Position numbers and translations under genes: made by a program. From contig DAOSEK010000029.1 of the NCBI GenBank assembly GCA_035363095.1, positions 1 to 11,403 on the forward strand: a stretch of DNA of 11,403 nucleotides, in the 5' to 3' direction. Under the pieces are notes generated by a model. It worked only from the letters and a program-made list of their open reading frames with translations, had not been told where the DNA came from and did no database searches. Positions 6,999-11,403 of this stretch are shown here, piece after piece. The stretch comes from DAOSEK01 sp035363095 (GTDB lineage Archaea > Nanobdellota > Nanobdellia > Woesearchaeales > UBA119). Position 1 is the first letter of the stretch. Each line of letters begins with the position of its first letter.

Positions 6999-7253
6999 TA
7001 AAAGATCCCACTACTTACAGAAATTGGTAGTTTAATACTCTTTTTTCAAATCCTTTTTTAGAAGATTCTTCTGCTAATATAGATTTTATTTAGAGCATAA
7101 TATTCCAAAAACATCGTATCTGAAGATTATTTGGAAAATAACAATTTTTTCAAGAGGATTTATCATTTTAAATATACAAAATGCAGGTCTCACCTAAAAA
7201 AGATTAACTTTAAGCTAATATCCTCCCTTCAAATAAAGAAATCTAGAGCAAAA
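6999..7253. other. Non-coding spacer between terminator and valS promoter
   Basis: This AT-rich stretch has no ORF with a credible start signal, no tRNA-like sequence and no good repeat. The only structure seen is TTCCAAA (7103-7109) facing TTTGGAA (7130-7136) across 20 nt, which is weak in such base composition. Confidence 0.5.
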
Positions 7254-7262
7254 TTTATATAA
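7254..7262 (+). promoter_or_regulatory. Archaeal TATA box of valS
   Basis: TTTATATAA is a consensus box A centred about 29 nt before the ATG at 7287, preceded by AGCAAAA, which fits a BRE. No Shine-Dalgarno site precedes the ATG, so the transcript is probably leaderless. Confidence 0.7.
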
Positions 7263-7286
7263 ACACCGCAATTTCTTTAAACTAAA

Positions 7287-9773
7287 ATGTCTAATCAAAC
7301 AGATTCAACAAAAGAAATATCGAACAAAACAAAAGCTATTGATTCAAAAGCCAACAATCTAAAATCCAAAGCACCAATATCAAAAATAGCAGAAAGCGCT
7401 TGGGATAAAAAGTTTGAATCTGAAATAACAAAAGAGTGGAAGCAAAAAGACTCATTTAGGTTTCAGGAAAATTCTGATAAAAAGGTATTTGTAATTGATA
7501 CCCCTCCACCTTACGTAAATGCACCGATTCACATAGGTCACGCTGCAACGTACACAATCCAGGACTTCTTTGCAAGGTATCACAGAATGCTTGGGGATAA
7601 CGTAATATTTCCATTAGGTCTTGATAGGAACGGGCTTCCAATTGAAGTCGCCGCAGAGAAAAAATTCAAAGTGAAGCTATCTCTTTTGCCTAGAGAACAA
7701 GCAGTTGAATACTGCAAAAAAATTCTTGAAGAGACATCATTTGAATCAATAAAAACCTATGATGACCTTGGGATAAGCTTTAGCTCTTGGGATTTTCACA
7801 CAGGAAAGATTGGTCAGGCCTACATGACCGATTCAGATGAATATCGCTCTTTAACACAAGACACCTTTATAGAAATGTGGAACAAGGGCTTAATCTATTT
7901 TGACAAAAGAATAAACAACTTCTCGCCAGGGCTTGGAACAACAATTGCAGACTCAGAAATAGAATACAAAGAAATCCCAAGCAAATTTGTTCATGTCAAA
8001 TGGATAGTAAAAGAAACCCAAGAAGAAATCATAATCGCAACCACAAGACCAGAACTTATCGCAAGCTGTGGAATGGTAATATATAATCCTGAAGATGATA
8101 GGTACAAACACCTAGAAGGAAAACACGCAATATTACCATTATATAACAAAGAAGTTTTAATAAAAGCGCATACAGATGCAAAGCAAGACAAAGGTACAGG
8201 TCTTGTAATGATGTGTTCAGCAGGCGATAACACAGACATTCGTTTCTTTAGGGACCAAGGGTTAACACCCATAATATCAATTGGCCTTGATGGGCTAATG
8301 AACGAAAACGCAGGTTTTCTAAAAGGTCTTCCAGTAAAAAAAGCAAGAGAACAAATTATAGAAACCCTAACAAACAAAGGGCTTATAGTAGAAATCAAAG
8401 AGATAATGCACAGAACCCCTGTATGCGAAAGAACCCAAATCCCAATAGAATTCGTAGAAATGGAGGAGCTTTACCTAAAACAACTCGATTTTGTAGAAGA
8501 CATCAGAAAAATCTCAGACAAAATAAACTTTTATGATCCCAAATCAAAACAGATACTCATTGACTGGCTTGATAGCATATCAATCGATTGGCCAATCTCA
8601 AGAAGAAGGTTTTACGGAACAGAAATCCCAATGTGGCACTGCAAAAATTGCTCAGAAATCATAGTGCCTAAAGAGCTTGGAAAATATCATACTCCTTGGA
8701 AAGAGCCATGCCCAATAAAAGAGTGTCCCAAATGCAAAGGAACAGAATTCATCGGAGAAACAAGGGTACTTGACACTTGGTTTGATTCTTCAATCTCTCC
8801 ACTTTTTAACATAGGCTATCTGAGAAATCCAAAGTTTTACAAAAAAAATCCAATATGTACATTAAGACCTCAAGGAAAGGAAATCGTAAGAACATGGCTA
8901 TACTACACATTACTAAGATGCTATCTCCTAACAGGCAACCCAATATTTGAAGACATCTTCATACACTATCACATCGTAGATGAATCCGGCAAAAAGATGT
9001 CAAAATCCAAAGGTAACGGCATAGATCCAAAACAAATAATAGAAAAACTTGGCGCAGACCCATTCAGGCTTTGGTGTGCACTTGAAGGAAACATCCATCA
9101 AACCGATTTAAGATGCTCTTTTGAAAGAATTGATTCATCAAAAAAGACACTCACAAAACTATGGAATATCTGCAGATTCATATCCACCTTTGAATACAAC
9201 GACTCAGAAGAATATGAACTAATGGAACTTGACAAATTCATAATCTCAGAATTAAACGAACTAATAACTTTTTCAAAAGAAAAATACGATGCCTATGATT
9301 TCCACAACCCTGCAAAACTAATCAAAAATTTCATCTGGGAAACATTCTCATCCCACTATCTTGAACTAGTCAAACCAAGGGCTTACAATATGAATAACGC
9401 CTTTTCAAAATCTCAACAAAACGCAAGCATTTTCACGCTAAACCACGTCATTAAGTCGCTATTAAAACTGCTCTCGCCAATCACACCTTTTTCAACCTAC
9501 AAGCTTTACCTCTCGCTTTACGAAAAAGACTTAGAAGAAGAAAGCTTTCCAAATACAATTGAAATATCTAAGGATTCAGCATTTACAAAAGAAGAGCTAA
9601 CAGAGTTAAACAGCTATGTTTGGAAATTCAAAAAAGAAAATGGCCTAAGCCTAAAAGATGAACTTTCATCTTTAAGCATCCCAGAAAAATTTGAGGCAAT
9701 ATCTAAAGACTTAATATCCGCTCACCATTTAAATGAGCTCATCTTTTCAAATGATATGTCTGCTAAAAAATAA
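7287..9773 (+). CDS. valS: Valyl-tRNA synthetase, archaeal type
   Basis: This class Ia synthetase charges tRNA-Val in the cytoplasm. The 828 residues hold the HIGH motif as HIGH at 82-85 after DTPPPYVNAP, and KMSKS exactly at 570-574. The CP1 editing domain (about 230-400) has the TTRPEL motif at 252-257 and a GTG followed by GDNTDIRF at 303-320. The segment WPISRRRFYGTEIPMWHC (435-452) is followed by CxxC pairs at 452/455 and 480/483 likely to bind zinc. DTWFDSS and LRPQGKEIVRTW are archaeal ValRS-like features. The all-helical anticodon-binding region occupies about 620-770. The first 35 residues are Lys/Ser-rich and look like an extension; no later Met exists before residue 101, so this start is required. 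Where relatives have a WCPxC sequence, this protein reads FSPGLGTT. MetRS, IleRS and LeuRS were considered; ValRS fits best. A thioredoxin-like gene follows after 16 nt. Confidence 0.95.
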   Translation: MSNQTDSTKEISNKTKAIDSKANNLKSKAPISKIAESAWDKKFESEITKEWKQKDSFRFQENSDKKVFVIDTPPPYVNAPIHIGHAATYTIQDFFARYHRMLGDNVIFPLGLDRNGLPIEVAAEKKFKVKLSLLPREQAVEYCKKILEETSFESIKTYDDLGISFSSWDFHTGKIGQAYMTDSDEYRSLTQDTFIEMWNKGLIYFDKRINNFSPGLGTTIADSEIEYKEIPSKFVHVKWIVKETQEEIIIATTRPELIASCGMVIYNPEDDRYKHLEGKHAILPLYNKEVLIKAHTDAKQDKGTGLVMMCSAGDNTDIRFFRDQGLTPIISIGLDGLMNENAGFLKGLPVKKAREQIIETLTNKGLIVEIKEIMHRTPVCERTQIPIEFVEMEELYLKQLDFVEDIRKISDKINFYDPKSKQILIDWLDSISIDWPISRRRFYGTEIPMWHCKNCSEIIVPKELGKYHTPWKEPCPIKECPKCKGTEFIGETRVLDTWFDSSISPLFNIGYLRNPKFYKKNPICTLRPQGKEIVRTWLYYTLLRCYLLTGNPIFEDIFIHYHIVDESGKKMSKSKGNGIDPKQIIEKLGADPFRLWCALEGNIHQTDLRCSFERIDSSKKTLTKLWNICRFISTFEYNDSEEYELMELDKFIISELNELITFSKEKYDAYDFHNPAKLIKNFIWETFSSHYLELVKPRAYNMNNAFSKSQQNASIFTLNHVIKSLLKLLSPITPFSTYKLYLSLYEKDLEEESFPNTIEISKDSAFTKEELTELNSYVWKFKKENGLSLKDELSSLSIPEKFEAISKDLISAHHLNELIFSNDMSAKK

Positions 9774-9776
9774 AAT

Positions 9777-9783
9777 GAGGTGA
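9777..9783 (+). promoter_or_regulatory. Shine-Dalgarno site that points to an AUU start
   Basis: GAGGTGA lies just after the valS stop, 6 nt before an in-frame ATT at 9790. The only conventional alternative is TTG at 9814, preceded by a weaker AAGGA at 9799-9803 with a 10-nt gap. The site also contains a two-codon ATG-AGG-TGA mini-ORF (9775-9783). Confidence 0.6.
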
Positions 9784-9789
9784 AAAAAA

Positions 9790-10170
9790 ATTAAAAAGAA
9801 GGATTATTTTGCATTGTTATTCATATTCGTTTCAGTAGTTCTTATTCTAATTTTAATACTTAAACCTTCTTCACCTCCTTCAGATATAGATTTTGATTAT
9901 AAAAATGGAACAGTCCTTTTCTATTATGGTGAAACCTGCCCTCATTGCAGGATAGTCGAAAATTACATAGCCCAAAATTCTCTTGATTCAAAAATCACAA
10001 TAATATCAAAAGAGGTTTACAAAAATAAGGATAACCAAAATGAGCTTTTTCATGTTGGAGATCTATGCAAGATAAATCGCAACATGCTCGGAGTACCATT
10101 GATATTTTATAATGGCGATTGTTTTATTGGTGATGCAAACGGAATAGAACTTTTAAAGAGTTTAGTTTAA
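9790..10170 (+). CDS. Membrane-anchored thioredoxin-fold protein with CPHC active site
   Basis: From ATT at 9790 the product has 126 residues. It has a basic N-terminus (KKKDYFA), a transmembrane helix at about 8-24 (LLFIFVSVVLILILIL), a short Pro/Ser linker, then a thioredoxin-like domain. YYGETCPHC places a CxxC at C50/C53, with the dipeptide PH as in DsbA. MLGVPLIFYNG supplies the cis-Pro (P103). Two further Cys, C93 and C111, flank that loop. The topology puts the active site outside the membrane, so it should act as a thiol-disulfide oxidoreductase on exported proteins. The domain is short, closest to glutaredoxin or thioredoxin-like minimal folds. A TTG start at 9814 would give 118 residues and lose the basic flank. 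It is probably co-transcribed with valS (16-nt gap). The downstream neighbour encodes an extremely Cys-rich secreted protein, a plausible substrate by inference. Confidence 0.82.
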   Translation: MKKKDYFALLFIFVSVVLILILILKPSSPPSDIDFDYKNGTVLFYYGETCPHCRIVENYIAQNSLDSKITIISKEVYKNKDNQNELFHVGDLCKINRNMLGVPLIFYNGDCFIGDANGIELLKSLV

Positions 10171-10174
10171 TCTT

Positions 10175-10188
10175 GATTTCGTGAAATC
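10175..10188 (+). terminator. Small inverted repeat after the thioredoxin-like gene
   Basis: GATTTC-GT-GAAATC begins 5 nt after the stop codon and can fold as a 5-bp stem with a CGTG loop. It is followed by a moderately T-rich stretch (TTCATTTTCATACTTT). It may mark the 3' end of the valS transcript, but no strong oligo-T run is present. Confidence 0.25.
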
Positions 10189-10245
10189 CTCGTTCATTTT
10201 CATACTTTGGTCTTGATGCCTAAGTAAGAAAAGAAGGAGTTACGG

Positions 10246-10341
10246 ATGAAAAACATCGAATATCCACCAAATACCTCACATTTATGCCGAGTTTTTTCAT
10301 TAATGGAAAAGCATACCTCGTGTTTCAACAATAGGACTTAG
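10246..10341 (+). CDS. Possible 31-residue small ORF
   Basis: ATG at 10246 is preceded by AAGGAGT (10234-10240) with a 5-nt gap, a good Shine-Dalgarno arrangement. The reading frame encodes MKNIEYPPNTSHLCRVF and 14 further residues, with two Cys, and stops with TAG. There is no hydrophobic segment and no known motif. It overlaps two ATACCTC repeats, so the region could instead be a non-coding element. No clear TATA box is seen. Confidence 0.25.
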   Translation: MKNIEYPPNTSHLCRVFSLMEKHTSCFNNRT

Positions 10342-10407
10342 TACGTTTTTTGTAATCAACAAATTCGCTTTAATACAGCGCATGCTTTTATATTACCAAC
10401 ATACCTC
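10271..10407 (+). repeat. Three dispersed ATACCTC repeats
   Basis: ATACCTC lies at 10271-10277, 10313-10319 and 10401-10407; the last two extend to CATACCTCG. The start-to-start spacings are 42 and 88 nt, close to one and two units, but no degenerate copy is seen near 10357. The copies are too short and irregular for a CRISPR. Confidence 0.35.
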
Positions 10408-10432
10408 GCCCTTTAGGTGGAGTTTGTTGATT
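10354..10432. other. Candidate structured RNA or cruciform: 13-bp stem with two inner hairpins
   Basis: AATCAACAAATTC (10354-10366) pairs with GAGTTTGTTGATT (10420-10432): ten perfect pairs, one G-U, then two more pairs. Inside, GCT/AGC (10367-10369 with 10377-10379, 7-nt loop) and ACCT/AGGT (10403-10406 with 10415-10418, 8-nt loop) can form side hairpins, giving a three-way junction. No coding frame is implied. No flanking target duplication was found, so a miniature transposon is not supported. The strand and family are unknown. Confidence 0.35.
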
Positions 10433-10476
10433 TTCTAATTGTTAGTGTTGTATTTGAATCGTTTGTAACCTATAAA

Positions 10477-10504
10477 AGTTTAAACGATAGTTTTAAATAT
10501 TTAA
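10477..10504 (+). promoter_or_regulatory. Putative promoter of the Cys-rich gene
   Basis: AGTTTAAACGAT (10477-10488) is followed directly by AGTTTTAAATAT (10489-10500) and TTAA. The second unit (TTTTAAATATTTAA, 10491-10504) is the likely box A, predicting a start near 10523 and a leader of about 30 nt. The 12-bp spacing of two AGTTTAAA-like units resembles the uvrA promoter at 5698-5724. Confidence 0.45.
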
Positions 10505-10540
10505 TAGTCACGATCTTACTTTTGAATTGTAAGAAAATAT

Positions 10541-10547
10541 AAGGTGG
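10541..10547 (+). promoter_or_regulatory. Shine-Dalgarno site of the Cys-rich gene
   Basis: AAGGTGG lies 6 nt before the ATG at 10554. It selects this start and shows the frame is translated with a leader, unlike the leaderless-looking genes such as valS. Confidence 0.65.
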
Positions 10548-10553
10548 CATTGA

Positions 10554-11403
10554 ATGATTTCCAAATCTGTGATAAACGAAATAAAATTTTTGGTTATTTT
10601 ACTATTAATAATTCCCTTTGCATTATCGCTATTCTCTTATTTTTCTATAGGTCAAAGCTGTGAGTGTGAATATGGAGACGTAATTTCTAATAATTGTCCT
10701 TCGGGTTTCTTAGCGACTTGTATTAATGAGTTCGATTGCGTTTGCAAATGTGGAACTAAAACGAGTTGTAATGATAATAATGAATGTACTTTAGATTATT
10801 GTTTTGAAGATTCATGTCAAAATCCATTAACTTTTTCTGCTAAACAATGTCAAGATCATGGAGGAACTTGCAATCCTACTACAGGGTCTTGTGATTCTAA
10901 CTGGCCAGAATGTAATCCTTCGCAATCCTGTTGTGATTCAACAGGCCATTATTATCCTGACGGCACTGTTTGCTTTGAATCTAATCCTCAATGTAATGGA
11001 AAATGTGCGATGGAAATAAAGGTTAATAGATGTTATAGTGGTAGTTGCGATATGAGTGCTTTCTCTTGGGATTTCTCACATTACACCCCTACTGGGGAGG
11101 TGTGTATAAATGCAGGACCTGCTTCAAGGGAAGTGTTTTTAAGTTGTAGCAATTTTTGCAGTAGCTCTGATAATTTTTGTTCTGATTCAAATACAGTTTC
11201 AAAGAGGGTATTTGGTTGCGATGGCAAAGGCAGTTGTTCTAATTTAAATGGATTGGTTTGTCCTGTAAAAACGTGTATGCCCGGAGAACAATGTAAAGAC
11301 GGAGAATGTGTACCTTGCAAGTGTTCCTCTGGTGCTTGCTGTGATGGTTGTAACTATTATGGAACAGAACATGTTTGTTCATCATCCTCAGTATGCGGTG
11401 GCG
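10554..11403 (+). CDS. Cysteine-rich secreted protein, 5' part only (runs off the window)
   Basis: The frame is open from ATG 10554 to the right edge, giving 283 full codons and no stop. Residues 11-33 are hydrophobic (KFLVILLLIIPFALSLF), a signal peptide or N-terminal anchor. From C36 on, 39 cysteines occur in about 248 residues, with none before. Recognisable patterns are SCNDNNECTLDYCFEDSC (71-88), which resembles the Cys repeats of Dicty_CTDC-type extracellular proteins (C-x-D-x-N-x-C-T-x-D-x-C), and CSSGACCDGCNYYGTEHVC (257-275), which resembles the CC-x2-C core of disintegrin-like folds. The protein is probably exported and extensively disulfide-bonded, or less likely metal-binding. Synonymous choice differs from valS: by hand count Asn is AAT 18, AAC 3 here, against about 16 and 24 in valS. 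The CPHC thioredoxin-like gene lies upstream. The function is unknown; adhesion or surface interaction is a guess. Confidence 0.85.
   Translation, partial: MISKSVINEIKFLVILLLIIPFALSLFSYFSIGQSCECEYGDVISNNCPSGFLATCINEFDCVCKCGTKTSCNDNNECTLDYCFEDSCQNPLTFSAKQCQDHGGTCNPTTGSCDSNWPECNPSQSCCDSTGHYYPDGTVCFESNPQCNGKCAMEIKVNRCYSGSCDMSAFSWDFSHYTPTGEVCINAGPASREVFLSCSNFCSSSDNFCSDSNTVSKRVFGCDGKGSCSNLNGLVCPVKTCMPGEQCKDGECVPCKCSSGACCDGCNYYGTEHVCSSSSVCGG

Larger units (their letters stand above)
10171..10553. other. 383-nt intergenic region before the Cys-rich gene
   Basis: It looks less AT-rich on its left side than the other spacers here. It contains a small inverted repeat right after the previous stop, a possible 31-codon ORF, three ATACCTC repeats, a 13-bp stem with two inner hairpins, and the promoter and ribosome-binding site of the next gene. 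No tRNA, SRP RNA or RNase P RNA signature was recognised by eye. Confidence 0.5.

Noticed and set aside
7103..7136. Inverted repeat TTCCAAA / TTTGGAA in the spacer before valS
   Set aside because: It has only 7 bp with a 20-nt loop in very AT-rich DNA, so it is compatible with chance.
7991..8398. Minus-strand ORF of 135 codons inside valS
   Set aside because: It is a shadow frame opposite a clearly conserved synthetase, with Ser/Ile-rich composition and no start signals.
7287..9773. Methionyl-, isoleucyl- or leucyl-tRNA synthetase as identity for the class Ia enzyme
   Set aside because: The TTRPEL editing motif, ISRRRFYGTEIP, LRPQGKEIVRTW and the KMSKS context fit archaeal ValRS better.
10271..10407. 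ATACCTC repeats considered as a CRISPR remnant
   Set aside because: The repeats are only 7-9 bp with irregular spacing, no leader and no cas genes.
11081..11320. Minus-strand 79-codon ORF near the right edge
   Set aside because: It lies opposite the Cys-rich reading frame, whose signal peptide, ribosome-binding site and regular Cys pattern show it is the real gene.

Overview
The window looks like a piece of an AT-rich archaeal chromosome, most likely a DPANN-type archaeon (Woesearchaeota or Pacearchaeota-like). The lineage is an inference. It rests on an archaeal-type valyl-tRNA synthetase, archaeal TATA boxes about 25-30 nt upstream of start codons with essentially no leader, oligo-T terminators, Shine-Dalgarno sites of the GAGGTGAT type, and small secreted Cys-rich or lipobox proteins typical of that group. 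I see no rRNA, tRNA, CRISPR array or insertion sequence.

Layout: (1) 1-600, a possible C-terminal tail of an upstream gene, then a HIT-family nucleotide-binding protein. (2) 687-2879, a two-gene operon of unrecognised, N-terminally membrane-anchored proteins whose genes overlap by 4 nt. (3) 2900-5689 on the minus strand, a full-length bacterial-type uvrA, convergent with the operon. (4) 5690-6187, a divergent intergenic region with a tandem-repeat uvrA promoter and three copies of an ACCCCTWWTAGC motif, two of them inside a longer hairpin-like repeat. (5) 6188-6964, a lipoprotein of about three modules, followed by a strong oligo-T terminator. (6) 7287-10170, valS followed 16 nt later by a membrane-anchored thioredoxin-like protein that apparently starts on AUU. 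(7) 10171-10553, an intergenic stretch with a possible 31-codon ORF and a 13-bp stem enclosing two smaller hairpins. (8) 10554 to the right edge, the start of a secreted protein with 39 cysteines in the 283 residues visible. This last gene is open at the window end.

Housekeeping functions are tRNA charging (valS), excision repair (uvrA) and nucleotide metabolism or signalling (HIT). The rest is envelope or extracellular biology: two anchored unknowns, a lipoprotein, a CPHC thioredoxin-fold protein and a Cys-rich secreted protein. The most interesting idea is that the CPHC oxidoreductase serves disulfide formation in the neighbouring Cys-rich protein. This is an inference from adjacency and motif only. 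The first genes of apparent transcripts look leaderless, whereas the lipoprotein, thioredoxin-like and Cys-rich genes carry good Shine-Dalgarno sites.
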